Of a stretch of DNA of 64,000 nt, positions 46,175 to 58,050 are shown in pieces; within the stretch, counting starts at the first letter, position 1; each line of letters starts with the position of its first letter. The DNA is taken from contig JAHRHY010000005.1 of the NCBI GenBank assembly GCA_019671135.1, positions 2,798,485 through 2,862,484 on the forward strand, given 5' to 3'. Source of the stretch: Linnemannia hyalina (taxonomy: Eukaryota > Mortierellomycota > Mortierellomycetes > Mortierellales > Mortierellaceae). The notes below the pieces were generated by a model that saw nothing but the letters and a program-made list of their open reading frames with translations, was not told where the DNA came from and ran no database searches. A program made the translations under genes and the position numbers.

Positions 46175-46399
46175 TAAGTGGCCTTAAATGAAATGGCGCA
46201 CGAGATTCGTCCTCGTCTCCGTTGAGATCTTCCTAGGTCAGCCAGGATGGGGCTCAGGGATGTTTTCCTTTTCCTCGTTCCTGATCCTGACCGCTGATGA
46301 GACAGAGATCCGAAGGTTGCATGCAACTGCTCTGGTTGAATTTCCATGTCGAAGCTGTTCTACGGCAGTCTCTTTAATGGATCGTGCAAGAGGCTTCAT
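46175..46399 (-). pseudogene. Tc1/mariner transposase N-terminal fragment (unit 3)
   Basis: Same as 21122-21346. Confidence 0.6.
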
Positions 46400-46976
46400 G
46401 TTGATTGTTTGCTGAGCTGGGAATCGTTCGAAAGGATAAAGAAGGAGGAGCTGAAGGTGGGTGAAGGGTGAATTAGAGTGATCACAAAATAAAAGAGCGA
46501 CAATAAAGAGAGAATGGATCTATGATGGCGAATTAGAAAGATTGATTCAATAGACGTCACGATCTAGAAAGATCAAAGCAACGGAGTTGAGACCGTGTGG
46601 GATCAAGTCGCTGTTCTCCACATATGCTCAAAATTCGTACTTTATAATGCGCGTTCAATTTATTGCATTCTTGATACTTGTCAGGTCTTGGGTATTCGGC
46701 CCAATAATTCTTGATGAAGAGTTGGTGCTTGGTTCGTTCAATCCCGCACAACAAAATTAAGACATGCGTTCAACTCGTCGGCAGCTCTACCCCGCCATAT
46801 GTTAGCCTACCTTAGGCAGACTATGTCACCGTGTACAATAAAATTGCATGATTAAGTAAAGTCAACGAGCGGTGGTTCCTATTGAAATCTTTTTCTCCCT
46901 TCTTCCTCCAAAGCTCTAACCACAATTTTGAACACCAATCCTTCCCTATCCCCATTTACTGTCGCGCCCCCTCACA

Positions 46977-47863
46977 ATGTCTGAAGTCCCTGTTGTTTGT
47001 GATATTCTTGAAGGAACAGTTGGTGGTGACATTAATGTCATGTTCAAGTTCTTTACTGTCAAAACTAAATGCTTCTGTGGAAAGGACTTCTCCTCAAAAC
47101 CCCAACTGAAGCGCCATGTTTTCGGCGCCATGGACCGACTCATATCATGCAAAGGCGAGCCGGCCTTGAGAAGCAGGCTCATGGAAGAGAGGAGTATTAA
47201 AGAACCGCTATTCGAAGCATACTTTTTGCCGCCAACAGGGGTACAGTTTAAGAAAAAAAACATTTTGATTGGAGCTGATATCATACTTCAGTTAGGTTCA
47301 AACTAAACCTCTTGAGATTTTTTTTTCCTGTTTTGTTTGTTCACACGCAGCATGAGTTTCAGATGCTCAAGGCTCAGGTCCATCGAATGATTGAGTCGCA
47401 AGAACAAGCACACAAGTACTTCAAACTTCAAGAATCAAGGAAGGCCATTATGGCGCCAAAGGACGATCAAGCGCCTCCATCAGTGCACGCAACCTCCCCT
47501 CAACAAGGACAACACCCCTCCTCGCCCCTTCAAGAACACACTCCCCCGACTCAGAAGGAGCCTACCCCGTCTACATCCTCATTCCAAGAAACCTCCATCT
47601 CCCACCCTTCATCTCAGCACACCTCCCTCCCCACCCACTCAACCGACGTATCGTCTGTCAGTTCCTCTTCCACTAACTCCCCCTCCCCGTCTAGTGATGG
47701 ACAAAATTCACAGCACAGTGTGATGAGTTTCTCATATCCTGTCCAAACAAGCACACCAAGAAATGGGGAACGAGCTTATTCTTCCACTGCCAGCCCCAGC
47801 CCAACTTATGAATATGTTGACTCCACTCCCACTGCCAGCCCCAGCCGATCTTCAGAAACATAA
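46977..47863 (+). CDS. Hypothetical protein, possibly two exons (unit 3)
   Basis: Copy of 21924-22810, with both proposed exons open. Confidence 0.4.
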
Positions 47864-50800
47864 CCAACAAGCAACATATAAACTTTAGTAGTAGCAATCG
47901 TAGTTCTTATTAAAAACACAATCTTTCAGCACACACGCTATTGTTTGCTTGTTCATTCGTTAACTCTCCCTCTGTTCCCCTCAGCCTCGTTCTAGTCATG
48001 GCCATGACCTGTCGCAGGAATTCCTGTTTCATCCGTAACCATACAAACAGTGAAAAATAAGGGAAGGTCTCAGCCGTACACAAGCCAAACACAGAGCACA
48101 ACCAGCCAAAAAAAAATTAAGGGGAATGCATGTGCATGTCTTGGACCTACACAACCAAAACACATGGACAACAGGGTAAACAAAACAAAACAACAGAGAT
48201 CCCAATCTTTATGAGACGCTCGGTCCCAAGCCATATACAATGCAAGAGAGTATTAAGTAAAGAAGAACAACCATATGCTTTGCAAGTGTGGATCGATGAT
48301 GTTAGCGGCTCTTGGTTCTCATTCCTTTCTTCTCACCTCCATCTCTTATTTTCTACGCCCAATCTGCCGTGTCTTATGTATCTGTGATAACCAACACGTT
48401 GGTGTTGCTGTTGGGATGCAAACCTGGGAGAGCATGCGCTCGTAGAGGTTGATTGGGTAAATCATCGGGCACGAACCATTTTGCTCAAGAAAATGGAAGA
48501 AAGACCATGGAGGAGCAAGGAAGAAAGCAGACATACATCGCCATTAGACTTTCCATCCGCGCTTTTGCAACAAGTGTTGAAGGACTATCACACCTGCCTT
48601 ATCTTGTTTAAGCCTTCAGAGGTTGTCATAGACTGTTTATGCACGCTGTCTTCGTGGTGACATTGAACTCTTATTATTTTTGGCCTTCTCTTCATCCCTC
48701 TCCCTCTCTTCTGTTCTTCTCTCTCCCTTAAGTCTCTTATTTTTATCTTGAGTTGACGATGGACCTGGTATTTTCTTGATGTTTCACACTGTTGTTTGTG
48801 GTTCAATTGATTTTTGCTTTTTTGCATAATTTCTTGGCTAAGAAAAAGGGTATGCAGATGGTCGGAATAGCTTGCCTTGTCCGTTTGTACTCTCTGCTTC
48901 ATTGGAGTGCACATGCGCGAAAGAACGCGTATGGACAGGGTGAAACCTACCGGGGAATAAGAAAGGAAAGGTGATGAAAGGGAGAAGGGCAAGAGCGCCA
49001 TTGTCATCAAACATGCGTACACCTCGACCCATTTGCATGGAGCTGTAACCCAAGTCTGACTTTTTGTTCCTTCCCGTATTTTAAATTGTCATACATCCAT
49101 CCATCCTCCACTTTGCCTTTTGCTCTTCGAACACTCAACCCTTTTCTTTCTTTTTGCTCCTTCCTTCCCTTTCACACGCTCTCTCCCTTGTCGCTCTCTC
49201 CTTCCTCTCCCTTCACTTGTTTTTTCCTTTTCTATTTGCCTCCCTCCTCGTCAACACTCCACCATTTCTCTACTTTTGTTCAGCTTCCCTACACCCTCCT
49301 TCCCTGCTACCCCTCCTTCCCTTCCTTCCACTCCTCCTTCCCCCTTTCCCCTCCCACCACTTCATTTGTATTATCTCCTACTTTTAGATACACCGCACCC
49401 TCTGGTCACTCCTTCTTTGAGTACAAAATCAGAGAGGTCACATTTTTTTCCGTCAAGGTATGAGATAGATTGAATGCATATATATAGCCGTGTGTTTAGT
49501 TCATAATAAACTGTCTATGTTGCTTATTTTGTTCATCCAGGCATAACACATTTGACAAAGAGACAATGGAGCAAATAAGCATTGTGTGGGATCTCGAGCA
49601 CAATGAAACAGTTGATTTGATTCTTTTCCCTCTTCTCTTTCTCTTTTTTCTTTTTTTATTTTCGTCTTTTTTCTTGGTCTTTTTTCTAATTTCTTATTTC
49701 TTATTTCTTATTTCTTATTTCTTATTTCATATTTCTTATTTCTTATTTCATATTTCTTATTTCTTATTTCTTATTTTCTATTTCGTACCGTGAATAAAAA
49801 GAAAGAACAAAGAAAGGGACGAGATATGAAAAAAGGCGAACCGAATGGCAATTCATACACAGTGAAGAGTTGGGAGGTAAGGTTGACTGTGTTTCGACTC
49901 GGCAAGATTGAAGTAAGAATGGGTGTAAAAAAGGCTTTTTTTTTTTGCAATGTTGCCTACGTTTGACTACAATGCCTACATTGGCTATGTGCAGATGGAT
50001 GAAAATTATCCTTATAGGAGCTAAAAGGCAAGGTCTATTGGCATCAAATTCATGCATGCATGTATGTTTCACATCTGTCTCGTCCAGGGTAAAGTCCATG
50101 GCATAGGAACATAACAATAAAATTATGCTAACATCCATGTATTCTTTGCCTTCATTGCCTTCACTGCCTTTGCATGTGTTGTCTTTTTTTTTTGGATCCT
50201 TTTTTATTTTTTTTTGGCCTACATTGCCTACGTTGGCTATGTACAGATGAATGAAAATTATCCTGATGGCAGCTAGAGGGGCAAGACCTGTTGGCATTAA
50301 GATTCATGTATGCATGCATGTCTCTCATCTGTCTCATCCAGTGTGAAGTCCATGGCATGCGAATATAACAATAAAAATACGCCAGCAACCGTGTGTCCTT
50401 TGCCTTCATTGCCTTCATTGCCTTTGCATTTGTTTGTGTTTTTTTTTTTTTTTTTAGGAGGGAGAGAAAGATAAAGAGAGAGAGAGAGGGAGGCAAGGAG
50501 AAAAGAGAGAAAGACAAAGACAGAGAGAGAGAGAAAGATAGAGAGAGAGAGAAAGATAAAGAGAGAGAGAGAGAGAGAGGGAGAGAGAGGGAGAGAGAGG
50601 TAGACAAAGAGAGGAAGTTAAAGAAAGATAGAGGGAGTGTCAAAGAAAGAGAGAAGGAGTGTCAAAGAAAGAGAGAAGGAGTGTCAAAGAGAGATGAAGA
50701 CTAAGAGAGGGAGAGGGAGTCAAAGATAGAGAGAGACAAAGGTGAGAGGATAAAATGGAATGAGGGCTACTTGAACAAAGTCTATAGTGATCATCCTCCA

Positions 50801-51237
50801 GCGGGGTATCAAGCAAGGCGTGCAAGTAACAAAACCCGCAGACGAGAAAAATGGTGGAGTGTGTGTATATGGACATTTTTTAGTGTTATTTGGGGTGCCT
50901 GAAATGGTCAAGAGGGATCACTGAACAGCCGATGGTGTCTGAATTTGACTCTTTGACGAGAATCTCGATGCACGGCGAGGAAAGGAGAAGTCCATTGAGA
51001 ACGACGGGTAGCACTGGTCAAATGATCTTTTTGCCAGCAGCGCGGCAAAAAGAAAGAGCAAAAAGCATTTCTATTCTGACAGGGTGTTTTGATTTCCATC
51101 CATGCTCCTGTTCAAACAGGACCCTGTTAGAATTGAAAAAAGACCAAAAACATATGGCAGAATTGTTTTTGAAAAACCCCTGTCAGACACCCCCTGTTAA
51201 TTTTGCGCTGACAGGGGGTGTTAGAATAACCGAGTCG

Positions 51238-52170
51238 CCTCCGCTTGTCGTCTCCGGCGATGAGGAGTACGAGGTTGAGGCCATTTTGGATTCACGGATC
51301 AGGCGCAACCACCTTGAATACTATATACATTGGAGAGGCTACCCCGTATCCGAACGAACCTGGGAACCGGCCGCCTGTGTCAAGAATTCCCCGGACCTTG
51401 TTCGCGAGTTCCATCTGCAACACCCTCACAAACCCAGCCAAAGGCCTCTTGGAACTCGGCCCTAGAGGGGGAGGTTGTCACGAGACAAGAGCTTGCTCTT
51501 GTGACTTCGCCCTAAGGAGGCCTTTCAAGTCCAAATTATCATATGGTGTTTGTTACATCTCTGCAGATCTTGACGATATCCACCGCGTCCATTAGAGGAG
51601 AGTGTATGTATGATATCAACCATTTAAAACAACCACTGTAACATTCCTTGCGCGATTATCCTACTAAACACAACTACATTCTCCAAACAACAAAGTCTTC
51701 TTATTTTTCGCTCACCAATATCTTGAATGTGTTCATCTACTATTAAACTGTAACCCTCACTGCAAGATTCGACAGAGTAGTTCTTGTATGTGATCATCTA
51801 AAGCACTTGCACTCTCAACTGTATCTTTGTCGTGAAATACAGGGGAGAGATTACATTTTAAAAATTCTTGTGCTGTCTATTGCTATTTTATCCTATGTTC
51901 TGTTGCCGACTGTGAAGAGATATATCAGCTATGGAAGTCAACACTCCGTTCCTTGGGCTTTGGATATTTTTTATATGCTTTTTTATATCCTCTGCACATG
52001 AAGGGGCCGCTAACGAGTATAAAAGGGCCTTAGATAGCAAATCTATAGCTCTTTACTTGGTATCGCCAATACAACATACTCTATAACCTATTCCTTATAC
52101 TCATTTCTTAGTCCTTGATCAAGGTTCTCTTTATCTACTTCATTCTATTGCTTGGTCTGCTTTCTTGACA
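51238..52170 (+). mobile_element. Ty3-2 3' fragment with LTR (unit 3)
   Basis: Chromodomain end (stop at 51465), then LTR 51476-52170 split by a MITE. Confidence 0.92.
51516..52010 (+). mobile_element. 495-bp MITE, copy 12, in LTR (TSD TAA)
   Basis: Flanked by TAA at 51513-51515 and 52011-52013. Same site as copies 6, 8 and 10. Confidence 0.93.
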
Positions 52171-53913
52171 CAAACATACTGTGGGCGTCATCAAGATCAA
52201 GATAGAGGTCATATAAAACGTGGTAACAAGAATGCACCTGTCGTTACGCGTCCCAAGTCTTCCAAGGCTTTAAAGAAGACACATACTTCTAAGTTTGTAT
52301 CATCTGATGACGATATGACTTCCGAGGATGAAGAGCCGTCCGACGATGATGATGAAGAAGGTAAAATTGCCGTCTCCTTTCCGTTGAGTCCAAAGGTAGT
52401 TGACATAACGTCCAAGAAAAATGTACCACTCGCTAATACAGGCATATGGATGCGTTATGCAACTAATCCAGTTTTTCTGTATGCAAAGAACTTTACTGTA
52501 AATGGCAAGTACATTATTAAGCTGAAGGAAAAGGATCTCTACATTGTATTGTGTCCACCTGAGCTCATGGGCAAAAATCTTCCTGTACCGGAAATATCTG
52601 AAAAAGAGGCACGTATATTACAAAAGATGGGACTCCAAGAGGCAACTCCTGCAGATGTAGAAAAAATAGAAGAGTCTTCTGCTGATGATAAGAAGAAGAC
52701 TCTTCGAAAGAAAAGGCCTTCAAAGATGCCCAAAAATGCAGAGCCATCTTCTAATGTAGACGTTTCTAAGGATGGAAAAGATGAACATACATTTGCACTG
52801 GCCACAACGGTGCATAACATTAGATCAGAGTAAGACATAGCACGTGCGAAGGACAGAGGATGGATGATTCATCCTAATAACGACATGCTTGAGTATGCAA
52901 CTAAGTTTACGATGAATGGCAAGTACATTGTCAGGCTATCTGGAAAGAATACATACGTTGGCCTGTTTACGCTTGATGCTCTGCGCGGTGTTGGTGATGT
53001 TCCAGAGTTGGATATCTTGGAACGCTCCATGCTTAGCAAGATGAAACTTCAACCATTGTCTGATGAAGAGAGAAAGACGCTATTCAATGAGGAGATCGAA
53101 GTAGAAGAAGAAGTACCAGTAGAAGGACCAACAGATAAATCCAAGGTGATATGGAAAAAACTTAACAAGTACTTGGAATATTCCGAGAATGTACTTGTAA
53201 ATGGAATGCACATTCTCAAGATGCGCAAAAAAGACACTGTAATCGGCTTGATGACTGATGACCATATTGCTGCAGAGAATGTAGAGTGTCATTCTCTTAG
53301 CCAGAAGGAAAAAGAGAAGTTGTTTGCTATGGGATTTAAACCGCATGAGCATAAGCAAAGCTTGCCACAGAAAGATGAGAGCACATGTGAGGATGATAAA
53401 GATGCTGAGGGCGATAAAGATGCTGAGGGCGATAAAGATGCTGAGGATGACAAAGATGCGGTGGGTGATAAAGATGCTGAAGATGACAAAGATGCTGAGG
53501 GTGATAACGATGCTGAGGATGACAAAGATGCTGAGGGTGATAACGATGCTGAAGATGATAAAGATGCTGAGGATGATAAAGATGCTGAGGATGTTATGTG
53601 GAAAAGGTACCCTAAAGATAAAAGCTCCTCGGGTATAATCGTCATAGATAAAGACGAAATTAAATGGACAACATGTTCGTTTGACAAGAAGCATGAATAT
53701 GCAACCAACTACCTTTTCGACGGATGTCATCTGCTCAAGAGGTACGAAGAGGACATTATTGTTGGACTGCTGTATAAGATACCTGCAAACGGTGACAGTA
53801 ACTATAGTCGAGACAAATTTACCAACAACAAACAAAAGCAGAAGTTAATTGCCATGGGGTTCACGATCGAGGAATTGCCTAAATTGTACTCTCCAGATGT
53901 AAAGTTTTGGTAG
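52171..53913 (+). pseudogene. Truncated copy of the repeat-protein gene (unit 4, last before the telomere)
   Basis: Same truncation, deletion and TAA (52831-52833). Open pieces are 52315-52833 and 52864-53913 (349 codons, modules 2-4). Confidence 0.9.
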
Positions 53914-53980
53914 TTGTTGAGACAGATGAAGAGTAGATATTTTAAAAACTATCCAATTGTCAACAGTTGGCATTTGTGGT
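52171..53980 (+). repeat. Tandem array unit 4, truncated by telomeric repeats
   Basis: Matches the other units through CATTTGTGGT and then changes directly to TTTTTTAGGG repeats at 53981. Only the gene copy and about 67 bp downstream remain. Confidence 0.93.
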
Positions 53981-54040
53981 TTTTTTAGGGTTTTTTAGGG
54001 TTTTTTAGGGTTTTTTAGGGTTTTTTAGGGTTTTTTAGGG
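53981..54040 (+). repeat. Six perfect TTTTTTAGGG telomeric repeats (former chromosome end)
   Basis: Six consecutive perfect 10-mers, G-rich strand on top, as at the terminal array. They join the broken end of array unit 4 to the first Penelope-like element and mark an earlier telomere. Confidence 0.93.
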
Positions 54041-54100
54041 TTTTTTTATAATAGGAGGGGTGTGAAAAAGGTGTTTAAGGGACTGAGAGTGTGTAAAAGA

Positions 54101-54157
54101 AAGAAGACGTTGGGACAAGTGCTTGTTTCGATTTTTTCTCTTCAGCCTTGTCTTCTT
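54101..54157 (-). ncRNA. Hammerhead ribozyme motif in pLTR A
   Basis: The minus strand can be folded as a type I hammerhead. Stem I is AAGAAGAC/GTCTTCTT, with an internal AA/AAC loop and two G-C pairs. Then come the core CTGAAGA, a short stem II (GA-AAAAA-TC), the core GAA, and stem III ACAA-GCAC-TTGT. The expected cut is after GTC, between 54114 and 54113. Every invariant core position is present (CUGANGA, GAA, A15.1-U16.1, C17). Hammerheads with short stem III are established in Penelope-like elements. Weak point: stem II has only two pairs. Folded by hand. Confidence 0.78.
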
Positions 54158-54478
54158 ATATACTTTTTCACCATTCTCTTTCTCTCATTGAGAAGGGTGA
54201 ACTATTTCTAATCCGCAGTATTTGTTTACGGATAGACATATCTTGATTATTATGATATGAACCAATTATCTTTCGAGTTTGAGTACATGTGCCATACTTT
54301 CTATCCCGGTGTCAGTTGACTTAAGTTCTGTTGACGTCTTTTTAACGGGAAGTAGAACGAAGGGGACCTTGTCTTTCAACAAAAAGATGTGGTTCAAGTT
54401 GTTTCCGGATGACTCCAAGTCTGTCTGAAAGTCGACAAACTTAAAAGGATGGTCATGGGTGAAACTATCATAGGGGGT

Positions 54479-54511
54479 AAAGTCGAAACTTTAAATTAAA
54501 GTTTCGACTTT
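54479..54511. repeat. 33-nt near-palindrome in pLTR A
   Basis: 15-bp perfect arms (AAAGTCGAAACTTTA and its complement) around AAT. Conserved in all four long pLTRs (also 58489-58521, 59332-59364 and 63344-63376). It could be a binding site or an RNA hairpin for the element. Confidence 0.8.
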
Positions 54512-54815
54512 CAAAACAACTTTGCAGTTTTACATCCGGGCCGAGCCGACTAAAACCTGTTTAGATACGAGCCGTTCCGAGTCTAGGGAAAGCCTAGAGA
54601 ACCGGTATTGTTTCCCAAAAAAGGAAATAATTCTTTTTCCAGCAAAAAGTGTTTAAAAGTTGTTTGTGAGGTATGTAGGGTCTACTTTAGGACCCGGGGA
54701 GTACGATAAACGTGTTTATTTAGGGGATTACATTGAAGGATACCCTTCAATTAAGGGTTTAGGGATTTTAGGGATTTTTTTTTAGGGTTATTTAGGGTTT
54801 CTTAAGGGTTTTTTA

Positions 54816-54990
54816 TCGGGGTCAAAGAGGATCAAGTCTAGCCCTTACCGCTAAGACTCCCTCAAAAAACCTAAGATTACCTAACTCTATTAAATCCCAT
54901 AAAATATATATTCAATTAAAACCAAGTGTAAGATATGGGGTTCTGGGTATAACGTCTAGATAGACGATTAATACTCATTGTATGTCATCC
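54816..54990 (-). other. PLE-1 3' untranslated region
   Basis: About 175 bp between the RT stop and pLTR A, repeated at 59671-59845. No gene. Confidence 0.75.
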
Positions 54991-57900
54991 TTAGAGCCTC
55001 GCCGAGATTTGGCGTTGACCTAAGATCTTTCTATTATACTTGTTCAACTCATCGCGGATGTTTGAACCTCTATAGATTATCCAGTTTGCACTAACATCTT
55101 TAAATTTAGTGGGATTGGATTTTAGGATAGCCTGAACTACGTTACGACCAAAGCGTTCAACTTTGTGTCTACCAGGAATATTCTTTAAAAAGAATCTCTT
55201 TTCAATATCATCATCCTCATCTTTATCTGATGGTGGATTATAATCGGCGGGAGCCTGGCTCTGAGCAGTACGACCATACAACAACTGATGTCGTTCTTCG
55301 TAACTGTGCATTCCGAGTTGTTCTTGAATGACGGGTTCAGGATAGTTGCGGTGTATGAGGAACTTAATAAAGTTCTGTCTTGCAACTTTGTGATAACTAG
55401 CATAGCCGGAGTTCCGGATTAAACGCTGGTTTTCACCATTAATCCAGTTGAAAATATATTTATTAGGGAAATAAGTATCTGGACTAGTGTATAGGTGTTT
55501 ATTCATGGGTTTGTCATGAGGACTAATGTCAATACGTTGAATTGAGTTCTCAGTAACAATAGTAATATTTAAGTCAAGCATTGCTACTTGGCGGCCATGG
55601 AGTCCATGGTCTATAGTAATGTTCAAGTCGTTTGCTTCTTCATAGATCTTATAAAGTGCTTCATTAAAGTAGCCTTTAAGATCTGATGCTACCTCGGTCA
55701 TGTAAACTACATTTCCTTGGTATCTAGGAACACCGAATAGGGCAAGCCCATCATCAATGTATCTAAGTATTTGCAAGTCGAATTTTTGTTTGCCAAGAAA
55801 GTCAAGTTGTGTAAAAGTATCCTCATCAATGTCCAAGTAAACTTGGTCAATGGGTATATTTTTAAATATGTAGCCTTTCTCTACGCAGCATGCATACAGG
55901 CGAGCAAAAGTTGGCGCCATAGGCGTCCCCATTGCGAGTCCTGTAACTTGTCTGTATAGTTTTTTACCATCGGATAAAATACAGTTTTTATTAACCCAAT
56001 ACGCAAGATTCATCATATCTCTGATGTGGTTTTCTCTTGGATCATTATCAAAGTAATTAATGATAGTTTCTATAGCATTATTTACATTTATACTTCCATA
56101 CATGTTTATGACATCATATGTGGCGACATAATAATCATAGCTTGGATTGAAATGGAATTGTTCTAGTTTACGAATCAATGTGGGTGTATCGGGTAGTTCT
56201 TGGCGGAATACCACCAAGTAATCGCGAAGTTGTTCATCGACAAACTCACTGATCGTATGTGTAAACCAGGGATAGGAGGGCACTATAGGGCGGACGCTAA
56301 TAGGCGACTTATGAATCTTTGGAAGAAGATACATAACTGGTATTGTAAAATAGTTACTATTTTTTCTATATAGGTCCTCCATTATTTCCGCAGTTTCACG
56401 AACAAAAGTTCTGTGTTCTTCTTGATCAAGACGTGCGGCGAATTGTTTAAGATGCCTAAGGGAGACATAGACATCAATATAGGGGTCTCTTTCATAAAGA
56501 TTACGATTATTAAGAAGATTAAACAACTGGTTCTGATACCAGCTGCTATCCATAATAGTCAGCCCCAAGTTTTTATCAGCAGGGCCAATGATAAGTTTAT
56601 TGTCTGTCATAAACTTGATGGTCTTGTTGATTTTTGGAAGGAGTTTCTTATGCGGGTTTGAAGATCTCAATGTAATTAAGTCAGATATTAATTGTGGTTT
56701 GTTCGCATTGAAGTGAATGTTTGTGATATATTTATCGGCTTTTTTAAGCTGTTTAAACATTTGTTTTTTCAATTTCAACACCTCTTTAGTTAACAGATCA
56801 TACCTGGGCTGTTTATGGATGTTGAAGTTGACTCCTTTATTTAGAACAATAAGAATATCATGTGGAATAGTAGTGATGGAAGAAATGTTGTTTACTCCAT
56901 CAAAACTTTGGACATCGCGATGAATTACTTCTTTCTGGCTGCGTTTCGGCGCGCGCCATTTTGGCTTCTTTGGTTGCCTGCCTTCGCGGACGGATGTTTC
57001 CCTTTGGGATGGTTCTTGGGTCCTTTGGGTTTGGGTCCGTTCTTCTTGTTGTTCTTCCCCTTCTTGGGCGCGGGGCCTTTTGGGCCCTTGAACTTGGAAA
57101 GTTCGTTCTTGCGCTTGTGAGGGGGTGATTTGCCTTTTCCGCGCTTTGCGGAAGTCTTGTTCAGCTTGATTTTCTAAGCGTGGTGAAGTAAGATATTGGT
57201 TAGATGAAATGAGAATAGCATGTAATCTCGGGGCAAACCAGTCATAGACAATTTGATGGAGTACCTTTAATCCATTGTTAACTGCCTCAAGTTCTGCGGT
57301 AACCCTCAGCGCCTGTACTTGAGTGACAAACTCTTGTGCAGCCGCCTTAAGAAGGGTGCGAGTATAGTCCTTACCTTGCATTGTAAGACGGTCATTAGTC
57401 TCAATAGAGACCAATGATGCCTGTAATGCATCAGATAGGTTTTTCGGAAGGGTTTGATCAAGTTCCTCTTGAGCCTTGGCAATCACACTAACCTTGTCAT
57501 TGCGAATTACATTGACAAGGAGTAGATTGTACTCAGCATTAAGAGAAGCTTGTGCTTCCTTGGACAATGTAACACGATTGTTGTTCACAAAGGGTTTACC
57601 CCAATAGTCAGCAGTTGTGTGTACATTCAGTTCTCGCAGAACTTTCTCTGCCGCTTTGACTTTATCCATCAAAACGGCCGCTCTATTGACAAACTTGTGT
57701 AGAATGTCAGCGGCCACCTTTTCAGATAGAGCTCCCTTCTTAAAAGAGGGAAGATAACTGCCAGGGTGGAGAGAGGAACCTTCCGTCTGGGTTGCTAAAC
57801 CCAAACGTATAATAAGGTCATCGAGGGTGGTGGATCCAGCCGGGGGGCGATCCACTCCCATCTCGGAGTCATCAGGGTCTTGGGCTTGGGCAAGGGCTTG

Positions 57901-58029
57901 GGCGGCACTGGCAGCAATGATGGCGGCATCTCGCATTCGGTTGGTCTCGGCGGAGCGAGCCAAAAGGGAGGCGATGTCTTGACCACCTTGGGGGCGACCG
58001 GATGATCCTTGGATATTCATGTTCGACAT
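54991..58029 (-). CDS. PLE-1 reverse transcriptase (1012 aa, no GIY-YIG)
   Basis: The ATG at 58029 (MSNMNIQGSSG) is preferred. An upstream extension to 58128 would need a TTG start and overlaps the hammerhead. The N-terminal 350 residues are helical with Ala/Gln-rich stretches. Basic nuclear-localisation-like segments follow (PKRPRAQEG, KKPKWRAPKRSQK, about 310-375). RT of the Penelope/telomerase type follows: GPADKNLG (about 485), LLPKIHKS...RPIVP (about 575), motif A YDVINMYG (about 638), motif B GLAMGTPMAP (about 700) and motif C RYIDDGLALF with the catalytic Asp pair at 759-760. The C-terminus ends about 250 residues later without a GIY-YIG nuclease. The protein would extend chromosome ends by copying its own RNA from the telomeric 3' end. 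It appears identical to the PLE-2 product. Confidence 0.92.
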   Translation of the reverse strand: MSNMNIQGSSGRPQGGQDIASLLARSAETNRMRDAAIIAASAAQALAQAQDPDDSEMGVDRPPAGSTTLDDLIIRLGLATQTEGSSLHPGSYLPSFKKGALSEKVAADILHKFVNRAAVLMDKVKAAEKVLRELNVHTTADYWGKPFVNNNRVTLSKEAQASLNAEYNLLLVNVIRNDKVSVIAKAQEELDQTLPKNLSDALQASLVSIETNDRLTMQGKDYTRTLLKAAAQEFVTQVQALRVTAELEAVNNGLKVLHQIVYDWFAPRLHAILISSNQYLTSPRLENQAEQDFRKARKRQITPSQAQERTFQVQGPKRPRAQEGEEQQEERTQTQRTQEPSQRETSVREGRQPKKPKWRAPKRSQKEVIHRDVQSFDGVNNISSITTIPHDILIVLNKGVNFNIHKQPRYDLLTKEVLKLKKQMFKQLKKADKYITNIHFNANKPQLISDLITLRSSNPHKKLLPKINKTIKFMTDNKLIIGPADKNLGLTIMDSSWYQNQLFNLLNNRNLYERDPYIDVYVSLRHLKQFAARLDQEEHRTFVRETAEIMEDLYRKNSNYFTIPVMYLLPKIHKSPISVRPIVPSYPWFTHTISEFVDEQLRDYLVVFRQELPDTPTLIRKLEQFHFNPSYDYYVATYDVINMYGSINVNNAIETIINYFDNDPRENHIRDMMNLAYWVNKNCILSDGKKLYRQVTGLAMGTPMAPTFARLYACCVEKGYIFKNIPIDQVYLDIDEDTFTQLDFLGKQKFDLQILRYIDDGLALFGVPRYQGNVVYMTEVASDLKGYFNEALYKIYEEANDLNITIDHGLHGRQVAMLDLNITIVTENSIQRIDISPHDKPMNKHLYTSPDTYFPNKYIFNWINGENQRLIRNSGYASYHKVARQNFIKFLIHRNYPEPVIQEQLGMHSYEERHQLLYGRTAQSQAPADYNPPSDKDEDDDIEKRFFLKNIPGRHKVERFGRNVVQAILKSNPTKFKDVSANWIIYRGSNIRDELNKYNRKILGQRQISARL

Positions 58030-58050
58030 AGTGGTGAGAATGAAGTAGGG

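Larger units (their letters stand above)
43814..52170 (+). repeat. Tandem array unit 3 (8357 bp)
   Basis: Same order. It is the least damaged of the complete later units. Confidence 0.93.
54041..54815 (-). repeat. Pseudo-LTR copy A (3' pLTR of PLE-1)
   Basis: About 775 bp, nearly identical to copies D (58894-59670) and E (62906-63675). Its inner (left) end stops at AAAAAAA on the minus strand and continues as CCCTAAAAAA telomeric repeats. Its other end is a degenerate TTAGGG-like stretch (54760-54815). Confidence 0.9.

Noticed and set aside
54991..55300. A GIY-YIG nuclease at the end of the Penelope RT
   Set aside because: The C-terminal 250 residues contain no GIY...YIG pattern or following catalytic Arg/Glu arrangement in either copy.
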